Positions 9,334 to 17,368 of a stretch of 64,000 nucleotides of DNA are shown one piece after another. The notes beneath the pieces were generated by a model that saw only the letters and a list, made by a program, of their open reading frames with translations, was not told the DNA's origin and searched no databases. Source of the stretch: Maribacter sp. Its GTDB lineage: Bacteria > Bacteroidota > Bacteroidia > Flavobacteriales > Flavobacteriaceae. Numbering within the stretch: the first letter of the stretch is position 1; each line of letters starts with the position of its first letter. The stretch covers positions 19,592-83,591 of the forward strand of contig JAHDDL010000016.1 of assembly GCA_020629415.1 (NCBI GenBank), in the 5' to 3' direction. The position numbers and the translations under genes are program-made.

Positions 9334-10443
9334 TTATTTTAAGCCTTCGATTACATCGGTAAGGCGTTCGGTAATTTCCGCAATAGTACCAATACCGTTA
9401 ACACTATGAAACTTGTTTTGCGCCTCATAAAATTCCTTTACAGGCGTAGTTTTAGCATTATACTCGTCAAAACGATTTCTAATCTTGGCCACATCTTGAT
9501 CATCTGTTCTTCCACTAACCTTACCTCTCTCTAAAAGACGATCAATTAAAATTTCGTCATTGGCCTCTAAAGCAATAGTTGCGTTGATACCCATGTCTTT
9601 GGACTCCAAGAAATTATCCAAAGCTTCTGCTTGTGCAGCCGTTCTTGGAAATCCGTCAAAAATAAAGCCGTCTGCATCTGCATTTTTCTCTACCTCTTCT
9701 TGCAACATTTTAATAGTTACCTCATCTGGCACTAACTCTCCCTTATCAATATATGATTTGGCCAAAGTACCTAACTCGGTTCCGTTTTTGATATTGAATC
9801 TAAAAACATCTCCCGTAGAAATATGCTTTAAATTATATTTCTCTTTTAAGAATTGTGCTTGTGTGCCCTTGCCGGCTCCTGGCTTACCAAAGAGTACAAG
9901 ATTAATCATATGTTTCTGGTTTAATTGGTATACTTCTTTTAAATTTCTTCCCTGTTCCTTATAATCCAGACCGTAACCGACAATAAAATTATCAGGAATG
10001 GCCAAGCCAAAATAATCTATGGCATATTCGCCCTTGTACACATCTGGTTTATAAAAAAGACTGGCTATTTTAAATTCTTTGACCTTTGTTTTTGAAAATA
10101 AATGCACCAATTTCTGCAAGGTACGCCCTGTATCAATAATATCTTCTAAAATAATGACGCTGCGCCCCTCAATATTTTCAGGTACATCCAACAATGTTTC
10201 AACGATACCCGTAGATGTTAGACCTTGGTAAGAACTAAGCCTAACAAATGAAACTTCGCACGGGTGCTGGTAGGCTTTCATTAAGTCTGACACAAACATA
10301 AAAGACCCGTTCAACACACCAACAAAAATGGGTGTTTCATCTTTATAATCTACAGCAATCTTATCGGCAACCGTTTTTACCGCCTGCAAAATTTCAGATT
10401 CGCTGAGATAAGGTTTAAAAAACTTGTCGTGAATTTGTATCAA
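9334..10443 (-). CDS. Hypoxanthine phosphoribosyltransferase-adenylate kinase fusion
   Basis: 369 residues encoding two enzymes in one chain. Residues 1-178 are a purine phosphoribosyltransferase with the PRPP-binding motif VIILEDIIDTGRT (96-108). Residues 179-369 are a short-form adenylate kinase with P-loop GKPGAGKGT (186-194), the NMP-binding ISTGDVFR and FDGFPRT motifs, and a short LID without zinc cysteines. The first salvages hypoxanthine or guanine with PRPP; the second interconverts AMP, ADP and ATP. Methionine 179 could also start a free adenylate kinase. The start is TTG: an in-frame stop lies two codons upstream, and an ATG at 10450 is in another frame. The fusion is known in Flavobacteriia. 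Confidence 0.93.
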   Translation of the reverse strand: MIQIHDKFFKPYLSESEILQAVKTVADKIAVDYKDETPIFVGVLNGSFMFVSDLMKAYQHPCEVSFVRLSSYQGLTSTGIVETLLDVPENIEGRSVIILEDIIDTGRTLQKLVHLFSKTKVKEFKIASLFYKPDVYKGEYAIDYFGLAIPDNFIVGYGLDYKEQGRNLKEVYQLNQKHMINLVLFGKPGAGKGTQAQFLKEKYNLKHISTGDVFRFNIKNGTELGTLAKSYIDKGELVPDEVTIKMLQEEVEKNADADGFIFDGFPRTAAQAEALDNFLESKDMGINATIALEANDEILIDRLLERGKVSGRTDDQDVAKIRNRFDEYNAKTTPVKEFYEAQNKFHSVNGIGTIAEITERLTDVIEGLK

Positions 10444-10466
10444 TTTTCATAAATTATCAAGGTTTG

Positions 10467-10474
10467 CAAAGATA
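10467..10474 (-). promoter_or_regulatory. Candidate -7 element of hpt-adk
   Basis: On the minus strand this reads TATCTTTG, matching TAnnTTTG, 24 bases before the TTG start. No clear TTG -33 box is seen at the usual distance, so the call rests on the -7 match and its position. Confidence 0.35.
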
Positions 10475-10507
10475 AGCTATTGCCTTGTGTTTTTGAATAG
10501 AAAGGAA

Positions 10508-10536
10508 TTGGTTTCTAAGATTTAACCGTATTTTTG
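10508..10536 (+). promoter_or_regulatory. purK promoter, Bacteroidota type
   Basis: TTG at 10508-10510 is followed after 18 bases by TATTTTTG at 10529-10536, a full match to the Bacteroidota housekeeping promoter, 42 bases before the purK start. Confidence 0.6.
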
Positions 10537-10578
10537 TAGTACTTAAGGCATTTTTCATCTGCCAAAAGCAATAATTAT

Positions 10579-11733
10579 ATGGATTATTTTTCTTCAGGTT
10601 TTAAATTAGGCATTTTAGGTGGTGGGCAACTAGGTAAAATGATGTTGTACGAAACCCGTAAATGGGATATTTACACTAAAGTTTTAGACGGTTCTTCTGA
10701 AGCACCAAGTAGAATGGCCTGTAACGAGTTTGTTCAAGGAAGCCTATTGGATTTTGATACCGTTTACAATTTTGGTAAAGATGTAGATGTGTTGACCATT
10801 GAAATTGAAAACGTAAACCTTGATGCGCTAGAGAAGTTAGAGGATGAAGGCGTAAAAGTATTTCCACAGCCAAAAGCCTTGCGTATCATACAGAACAAAG
10901 CGAAACAAAAGTTATTCTACGTAGACAATGAAATACCTACCGCAGATTTTAATCGTTTTGCCTACTCAAGCGAAATAAAGGATAGTATAACCAATGGCGG
11001 ATTAGAATTTCCTTTTGTTTGGAAAGTAGCACAGTTTGGTTATGACGGTCAAGGGGTTAAAGTAATCAGAAGCATGGCCGACCTTGAAGGGTTGCCGGCC
11101 GGTGAATGCATTGCCGAAAGCATGATTCCATTTAAAAATGAGTTGGCGGTAATCGTATCTAGAAATGCAAAAGGGGAAATTAAGACCTACCCTGTGGTAG
11201 AGATGGAATTTCACCCAGAGGCCAATCAGGTAGAATATGTAATCTGCCCCGCTCGTATTAAAGATGAAGTAGCTGAAAAAGCAAGGGCCTTAGCGTTAAA
11301 AGTAGCGGATAAAATAGGACTTACCGGGTTGTTGGCCGTAGAAATGTTCCAAACTGAAGATGATGATATATTGGTAAACGAAGTAGCACCAAGACCGCAT
11401 AACAGCGGCCACTATAGCATAGAAGCTAGTTACACCAACCAATTTGAGCAACATATTAGAAGTATTTTAGGGCTACCGCTAGGTAACACTGACAGCAAAG
11501 TTGCGGGTGTCATGGTAAATTTAGTTGGTGCAGAAAATCACATAGGTGATGTGGTTTATAAAAATATAGAGGAAATTTTAGCGATGGAAAATGTTACTCC
11601 ACATATATACGGAAAGGCACAAACAAGGCCATTTCGAAAAATGGGCCATGTTACCATTGTAAATAATGATTTGGGCAAAGCGAGAGCGATAGCCGAAAAG
11701 GTAAAGTTAACAATTCAAGTGATTTCAAAATAA
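10579..11733 (+). CDS. purK: 5-(carboxyamino)imidazole ribonucleotide synthase
   Basis: 384 residues, normal length for PurK. It is an ATP-grasp enzyme that joins bicarbonate to AIR to give N5-CAIR in purine synthesis. The N-terminus has the dinucleotide-like loop LGILGGGQLGKMM. Substrate and ATP-grasp motifs include FPFVWKVAQFGYDGQGVKV, the GLLAVEMF strand and the metal site NEVAPRPHNSGHYSIEA. purE starts 5 bases after its stop, so the two consecutive enzymes share one message. The ATG at 10579 sits shortly after a good promoter. Confidence 0.97.
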   Translation: MDYFSSGFKLGILGGGQLGKMMLYETRKWDIYTKVLDGSSEAPSRMACNEFVQGSLLDFDTVYNFGKDVDVLTIEIENVNLDALEKLEDEGVKVFPQPKALRIIQNKAKQKLFYVDNEIPTADFNRFAYSSEIKDSITNGGLEFPFVWKVAQFGYDGQGVKVIRSMADLEGLPAGECIAESMIPFKNELAVIVSRNAKGEIKTYPVVEMEFHPEANQVEYVICPARIKDEVAEKARALALKVADKIGLTGLLAVEMFQTEDDDILVNEVAPRPHNSGHYSIEASYTNQFEQHIRSILGLPLGNTDSKVAGVMVNLVGAENHIGDVVYKNIEEILAMENVTPHIYGKAQTRPFRKMGHVTIVNNDLGKARAIAEKVKLTIQVISK

Positions 11734-11738
11734 TAAAC

Positions 11739-12227
11739 ATGAGTAAAGTAGCCGTAGTAATGGGTAGCACTAGTGATATGCCCGTAATGCAAGACGCCAT
11801 AGATATTTTAAAAGGTTTTGATATAGAGGTAGATGTAGATATCGTCTCTGCGCATAGAACACCGGAAAAATTATTCGATTTCAGTAAGAATGCACATACT
11901 AACGGATATTCTGTAATTATTGCAGGTGCAGGTGGTGCAGCACATTTACCTGGTATGGTAGCTTCAATGTCACCCTTACCAGTTATCGGCGTGCCCGTAA
12001 AAAGTAGTAATTCAATAGATGGATGGGATTCTGTTCTTTCTATTCTTCAAATGCCAGGTGGCGTACCAGTTGCTACCGTTGCACTTAATGGAGCAAAAAA
12101 TGCCGGAATTTTGGCAGCACAAATTATAGGCAGTTCAGACAAATGTGTTTTAGACAAGATTATTTTATACAAAGAAGGTTTAAAGCAAAAAGTAATAGAT
12201 GGCGCAAAGGCTGTAAACGGTAAATAG
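11739..12227 (+). CDS. purE: N5-carboxyaminoimidazole ribonucleotide mutase
   Basis: 162 residues, class I PurE size. It moves the carboxyl group of N5-CAIR to give CAIR, using the product of purK immediately upstream. Signature regions: VVMGSTSDMPVMQDA at the N-terminus, SAHRTPEKLFDF with the catalytic histidine, and AGAGGAAHLPGMVAS. The presence of purK implies the class I, ATP-dependent two-step route. Confidence 0.97.
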   Translation: MSKVAVVMGSTSDMPVMQDAIDILKGFDIEVDVDIVSAHRTPEKLFDFSKNAHTNGYSVIIAGAGGAAHLPGMVASMSPLPVIGVPVKSSNSIDGWDSVLSILQMPGGVPVATVALNGAKNAGILAAQIIGSSDKCVLDKIILYKEGLKQKVIDGAKAVNGK

Positions 12228-12387
12228 TTAGTAAACAACCTGGGAACAAGCCGTGAAGCATTGAATTGAAAATTTTATTTAGATTTCGACTGAAACGTCG
12301 GAGCATTTAAATCTCGATTATCGAGTTAAACTAATTTTAATTTATTTGAGTGGTCTTGAATTTGACACTTGAAATTGAACTTGACAT
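12228..12387. other. Intergenic spacer with short hairpins and TTGAA-rich tract
   Basis: 160 bases between purE and the M3 peptidase gene. It contains a CTCGA-TTA-TCGAG hairpin near 12314-12326, and immediately before the ATG a tract that repeats variants of CTTGAA/CTTGACA four times in about 33 bases. No full promoter or T-tailed terminator is evident. Confidence 0.4.
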
Positions 12388-14412
12388 ATGAATCCATTAT
12401 TATCTCCATTTGATACTGCTCCTTTTTCCCAGATTAAAAATGAGCATTTTAAACCTGCATTTTTACAATCAATAGAAGATGCAAGAGCAGAAATAGACAC
12501 CATTACAGAAAATACAGATGCCCCAACATTTGAAAATACCATTGAAGCCTTAGAATTTTCGGGTCAGCAATTAGACCGAATTTCAAGTGTTTTTTTCAAT
12601 TTGAATTCCGCTGAAACCAATGAGGAAATTCAGAAAATAGCACAGGAAATTTCTCCGTTACTTTCAGAATTTGGTAATGACATAACATTGAACGAAGCAC
12701 TTTTTAAAAGAGTAAAAGCAGTTTATGACCAAAAGGATGATTTGGACCTTACGGTTGAGCAAAACACTCTTTTAGATAAGAAATACAAGAGTTTTAGCCG
12801 AAACGGAGCTAATTTATCCGAAGAAAAAAAGAAACGATTACGTGAAATAGATACAAAACTGGCTAAATTGAAATTGACTTTTGGCGAAAACGTACTTGCC
12901 GAAACCAATAAATACCAATTGCATCTTACAGATGAGTCCGACTTGGACGGTTTACCAGAAGGAGCAAAAGAAGCTGCCGCACAGCTAGCACTATCTAAAG
13001 GAAAAGAAGATGGCTGGATGATTACTTTAGATTACCCCAGTTATATTCCGTTTATGAAGTATGCCAAAAACCGTGCGTTACGCAAAGAGCTTTCATTGGC
13101 TTTTGGTAGCAAAGGTTTTCATAATGATGAATTGGACAATCAAGAAAACGTACTGGAAATTGCCAAATTACGCTTTGAGAGAGCCAACTTATTAGGTTAT
13201 AAAACGCATGCCAATTTTGTTTTGGAAGAGCGCATGGCAGAAACTCCTGAAAAAGTACATTCCTTTCTAAACGAATTACTTGAAAAAGCGAAACCAGCTG
13301 CAGAACGTGAGTTCAAGCAATTAGAAGACTTCGCTAAAAAATTAGATGGTATAGACCGACTTGAAAAATGGGACAGCAGCTACTATTCCGAAAAACTAAA
13401 GCAAGAGTTATTCAACTTAGATGATGAAAAACTGAAACCCTATTTCAAATTGGAAAATGTTATAAACGGTGTTTTTAAAGTAGCGGAAAACTTATTCGAT
13501 TTACAGTTTGAAGAAGTAAACAACATTGAGAAGTATCATGACGAAGTAAAAACATATAAGGTTTATGATGCAAACAAAAACTTCATTTCATTGTTCTATG
13601 CAGATTTTCACCCTAGAGCAGGAAAAAGAGGTGGCGCTTGGATGACTTCCTTTAAAAGCCAATGGAAGCGAAATGGAGAAAATGTGCGTCCGCACATATC
13701 CAACGTATGCAACTTTACTCCGTCAACTAAAAGCAAACCATCTTTATTGACTTTTAATGAGGTTACTACTTTGTTCCATGAATTTGGACACGGTTTGCAC
13801 GGTATGTTGGCAAATACTACCTACCCTAGCCTGTCTGGTACATCTGTATTTTGGGATTTTGTAGAATTACCTAGTCAGGTTTTAGAAAATTGGTGTTATG
13901 AAAAAGAAGCATTAGAACTGTTTGCAAAGCATTACGAAACCGGAGAAACCATACCAATGGAACTGGTTGAAAAAATAAAGGAATCGGCAACCTTTCAAGA
14001 AGGTATGCAGACACTGCGACAGTTAAGTTTTGGGTTATTGGATATGTCTTGGCACGGTATTGACCCAACAAGCATTACCAATGTAAAAGCACACGAAGAC
14101 GAAGCATTTAAAGACACCAGTCTTTACCCTGCAACTCCAGAAACTTGTATGAGCACCGCATTCTCACACATATTTCAAGGTGGATATTCATCTGGCTACT
14201 ACAGCTACAAATGGGCTGAAGTGTTAGATGCAGATGCCTTTGCCTACTTTAAAGAAGAAGGAATTTTCAATAAGGAAGTCGCCACGAAATTTAAGGACAA
14301 TGTACTTTCTCAAGGCGGTACAGAAAACCCAATGACACTTTACAAAAGGTTTAGAGGAGCAGAACCAAAAGTAGAAGCATTATTAGAGAGAGCGGGCTTA
14401 TTACAATCTTAA
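12388..14412 (+). CDS. M3 family oligopeptidase (oligopeptidase A / Dcp type)
   Basis: 674 residues, close to the usual 680 of OpdA/Dcp enzymes. There is no signal peptide, so it is cytoplasmic. The zinc motif is HEFGHGLH near residues 466-473, preceded by LTFNEVTTLF, with the downstream WDFVELPSQVLENW block that supplies the third ligand and the C-terminal FQGGYSSGYYSYKWAEVLDADAF block typical of M3A enzymes. Such enzymes degrade short peptides, including cleaved signal peptides. The gene is flanked by a spacer and a strong terminator and is probably a single-gene unit. Whether it is nearer OpdA or Dcp cannot be told without alignment. Confidence 0.95.
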   Translation: MNPLLSPFDTAPFSQIKNEHFKPAFLQSIEDARAEIDTITENTDAPTFENTIEALEFSGQQLDRISSVFFNLNSAETNEEIQKIAQEISPLLSEFGNDITLNEALFKRVKAVYDQKDDLDLTVEQNTLLDKKYKSFSRNGANLSEEKKKRLREIDTKLAKLKLTFGENVLAETNKYQLHLTDESDLDGLPEGAKEAAAQLALSKGKEDGWMITLDYPSYIPFMKYAKNRALRKELSLAFGSKGFHNDELDNQENVLEIAKLRFERANLLGYKTHANFVLEERMAETPEKVHSFLNELLEKAKPAAEREFKQLEDFAKKLDGIDRLEKWDSSYYSEKLKQELFNLDDEKLKPYFKLENVINGVFKVAENLFDLQFEEVNNIEKYHDEVKTYKVYDANKNFISLFYADFHPRAGKRGGAWMTSFKSQWKRNGENVRPHISNVCNFTPSTKSKPSLLTFNEVTTLFHEFGHGLHGMLANTTYPSLSGTSVFWDFVELPSQVLENWCYEKEALELFAKHYETGETIPMELVEKIKESATFQEGMQTLRQLSFGLLDMSWHGIDPTSITNVKAHEDEAFKDTSLYPATPETCMSTAFSHIFQGGYSSGYYSYKWAEVLDADAFAYFKEEGIFNKEVATKFKDNVLSQGGTENPMTLYKRFRGAEPKVEALLERAGLLQS

Positions 14413-14430
14413 TATTTTACTTATAAACTA

Positions 14431-14464
14431 AAAAAGGGAGTCGATTTACATCGACTCCCTTTTT
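14431..14464. terminator. Bidirectional intrinsic terminator
   Basis: Stem GGGAGTCGAT (14436-14445), loop TTAC, ATCGACTCCC (14450-14459), flanked by five A on the left and five T on the right. It separates the convergent M3 peptidase and MORN-like genes. Confidence 0.9.
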
Positions 14465-14493
14465 AATTATTAGTAGTAGTTGTGTATATAAAA

Positions 14494-17085
14494 TCAATAC
14501 AGATAATTGCTATCAATAAACTTCGTAACAAGATTTAAACGTTCTAAATATTCTGGTCTAGAACCTAATATTATTTTTTCTTTGGCCTCAAAAATAACTA
14601 TGCCGTCAATATCGAATACTTCTGTTTTTACATATTCATTGTCTTTGGTAAGTTTAACATACTTTACCCTGTTATTATAATCATTTGTAGTTAACAAAAT
14701 AGTGCCCGATAATAATTTTCCCATTTTTAAATTGGCCTTAAACTCTTGGTTCCCTTTTTCATCATATCTAATTACATCACCATCTATATAGTTGTTTTTT
14801 GACCGGTACTTAAGCCTTATAAAATCTGATTCAGGATAAAAAGAAACAGTCTCATCTTCTATTCCATTTACATATGTAGTTGCATTTTTACCATTTTCAC
14901 CATAGGTTATACGTTTTACCAAGACACCTTTTTCGTAAGACTCTTCGTTAGCACCACGTTTAGAGTATGTATTTAGAAGTATTGTACCATTGTAAGGATT
15001 GCCATTCTTGTATTCAACTTTAGAAATCAATTTACCTTCGTCATTATAGTAAACTACATCTCCATCTAATATGTCATTTTTATAATTTTCAGTTTTCTTT
15101 AAAGCTTCATTATAACTATAATAATTAAACACACCTTCTCTTTTATCATTTACGAATTTACCCTGTTCTTTTATTTTGCCGGAATAATCATATTTAACAT
15201 ATTCACCATTGCGTTTACCTTGATTTATTACATACTTGGTTCTATCTGCGGTATTATAAGCTGTTCCTTTCCAAGGTTTGTTGTTTACATATTCAACACG
15301 GCCAAGTAACTCTCCTGTTTCATCGCTATAAAACGATTCACAACAAGTAATATCAAAATCATGTATTAAAATAGGTCTGCTTATGTTATAATCTACATTT
15401 CTCTGCATCTCATATCTTTTTGATGCTACCAGTCTGCCATTCTCATAACTTTTTATTAATTGTATTTCATTGGTATCAACAAAGAATTTATACATTTTAC
15501 CTTCTTTGCTTTCATAATCAAAAACACCTAATTGTTCACCTTGGTCATTAAAAAACACACCTTTCACCTCCTTGTATTTAGAAAAAGTTATATCACTTTG
15601 CATTTTTCCATTACTATAAAAACGAACCTCCCTTATTTTATCATAACCGTTGTCACCGTATTCTTCAATTTTCTTAAAGGTCTTGTAAGTATCTTTGTCC
15701 ACAAGACGTTTTCTATAATCTGTTCGCTTAACCAACACCCCTTCTTTATACTCACTTATACCTAAAACCTCACCCTTTTCTGCGCCTAAGGTAAACCGTT
15801 GTCCCTCCCAAGGAGTGCTATATCCGTTTTCAAACTTAATGTTTAGCTCGCCCAAAATATTGCCGTCAAAGTCATAATAAACCTCTTTAGTCTTATTCAA
15901 CTTCTTTTGAGGCTTCTTGGTATCTCGGTAAAAAAAGACCTCTTCTACCAAATCTCCATTTTCATAAACTATAGTATGATAATTAGTAGTCTCTACACCA
16001 TGAAAAGGTAAACCGTTTTTAAAGACCATTCTATGTATTTCCTTCCCGTTATCGTCAAAATTTACTTGCAAGGACTTGACGCCGTTTATAAATTGGGCAG
16101 ACCTAGTTTTTTTATTAACGGCATTAAAAATTTCTTCTAGTTGAATTTCCCCATCAGTATAGGTAGTTATAGAACCTATTGCCCCACTGTAATCTTTAGT
16201 TTCACTTAATTGAAATTTTATAAGCGTACCATTCATTGGGCGTAAATAATCACCGTCTAGAGTATATTCTATTTTACCCAATAATGCCCCTTTTTTAGAA
16301 TAATACTCTTTTGACCATTTATCATTGGTATTTACCTTTTCGCGTATTTGACCGTTACCATAATATGTTGCAGATGCTAGTTCTCGACCATATGGCAAAT
16401 ATCTTATTTGCCGAACTCTCATAGGATCGTAATAATAAAACACCTCAATCCCTTTAACATAACCATTTGATAGTAGCGTACGGTCACCAATTAACACCCC
16501 ATCATCACCATAATACCTAGAATAGTAATTTCCTTTTATTGAAGTGCTAAAATTCTCATACCTAATTCCTTTTCTATCATTATCATAATACACTTGCAGC
16601 AATGAGTCTCCTTTTTTTTCTTGATAAAAATAGCCTTCACCATAATCAGAAACTATTGCACCTGAATTGAAATACCCGTTTACATAATTGGCAACCAATT
16701 TTTCATTTTCACTATAGCTTATAAACTTACCATGCAACCTACTATTTACATATGTTCCCTGCCTATAAGGTGTACCATCTTCATTATACCAAATAACCTC
16801 GCCTTCCCAAATATCTTTTTCTGCGCTTGAGGACATACCCCGCATTTGAACATTACCATTTATGTAATAATCTTCAATTTTATACAAAGCACCCACCTTT
16901 TTGACTTTGGGCCTAAAAAAAGAAGCATCCTCTTTGGGAACCACCTTCCACTTAGCGTTAAAGAAAATAGTATCGTTTTGTGAATAAGCCAAGTGTAAAT
17001 TGCTGATTAAAAAAACACTTAATAGCAGTAGATGTTTAGAATTTAGAATTGAAAAAACACTTAGAACCCTTTTAAATTTATACAT
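14494..17085 (-). CDS. Long secreted MORN/YwqK-like repeat protein
   Basis: 863 residues. The N-terminus has a basic stretch, then a hydrophobic signal (LLLLSVFLISNLHLAYSQ). Almost all the rest is a chain of about 23-residue beta-hairpin repeats of the MORN or YwqK type, such as YNEDGTPYRQGTYVNSRLHG, YDYSGKIKEQGKFVNDKREG and YNDEGKLISKVEYKNGNPYN. These patterns pair a Y.D.G or Y.NG motif with a G-containing turn. No catalytic domain is seen. Such repeats usually form elongated beta-sheets that contact proteins or membranes. It lacks the T9SS C-terminal signature and ends in a helical tail. Role unknown; more repeats than the usual YwqK-type protein. Confidence 0.8.
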   Translation of the reverse strand: MYKFKRVLSVFSILNSKHLLLLSVFLISNLHLAYSQNDTIFFNAKWKVVPKEDASFFRPKVKKVGALYKIEDYYINGNVQMRGMSSSAEKDIWEGEVIWYNEDGTPYRQGTYVNSRLHGKFISYSENEKLVANYVNGYFNSGAIVSDYGEGYFYQEKKGDSLLQVYYDNDRKGIRYENFSTSIKGNYYSRYYGDDGVLIGDRTLLSNGYVKGIEVFYYYDPMRVRQIRYLPYGRELASATYYGNGQIREKVNTNDKWSKEYYSKKGALLGKIEYTLDGDYLRPMNGTLIKFQLSETKDYSGAIGSITTYTDGEIQLEEIFNAVNKKTRSAQFINGVKSLQVNFDDNGKEIHRMVFKNGLPFHGVETTNYHTIVYENGDLVEEVFFYRDTKKPQKKLNKTKEVYYDFDGNILGELNIKFENGYSTPWEGQRFTLGAEKGEVLGISEYKEGVLVKRTDYRKRLVDKDTYKTFKKIEEYGDNGYDKIREVRFYSNGKMQSDITFSKYKEVKGVFFNDQGEQLGVFDYESKEGKMYKFFVDTNEIQLIKSYENGRLVASKRYEMQRNVDYNISRPILIHDFDITCCESFYSDETGELLGRVEYVNNKPWKGTAYNTADRTKYVINQGKRNGEYVKYDYSGKIKEQGKFVNDKREGVFNYYSYNEALKKTENYKNDILDGDVVYYNDEGKLISKVEYKNGNPYNGTILLNTYSKRGANEESYEKGVLVKRITYGENGKNATTYVNGIEDETVSFYPESDFIRLKYRSKNNYIDGDVIRYDEKGNQEFKANLKMGKLLSGTILLTTNDYNNRVKYVKLTKDNEYVKTEVFDIDGIVIFEAKEKIILGSRPEYLERLNLVTKFIDSNYLY

Positions 17086-17368
17086 GGAATAGTTTAGAGA
17101 AAATTAATTGAACAACATGAAGACTAAATTAATTGTTTGTACTAGAATACAAAGTACAACCTATATAATAGTTACAGCAATTAAAGTTACAACCACATAA
17201 ATCATAAAAAATTTAAAAAAGTAATGTTATTTTAATTCCAAAAAATTAAAAACTTACTGTGTCCCAAAAATTTAATAATTATCTTGTAGTCATATAGCTA
17301 CAAATCTATTCTTTTTCGATTATTGCTTTTATTAGAGATTTTGTAGACAATCACCTAATACTTTAATA
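17086..17368. other. Divergent AT-rich promoter region
   Basis: 283 bases between the divergent MORN-like gene and the PAS kinase. An inverted repeat TTGTAG-N8-CTACAA lies at 17284-17303, overlapping a minus-strand TAGATTTG (17308-17301) that fits the -7 consensus. It could be a regulator site or simply a promoter; nothing else is recognisable. Confidence 0.3.
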
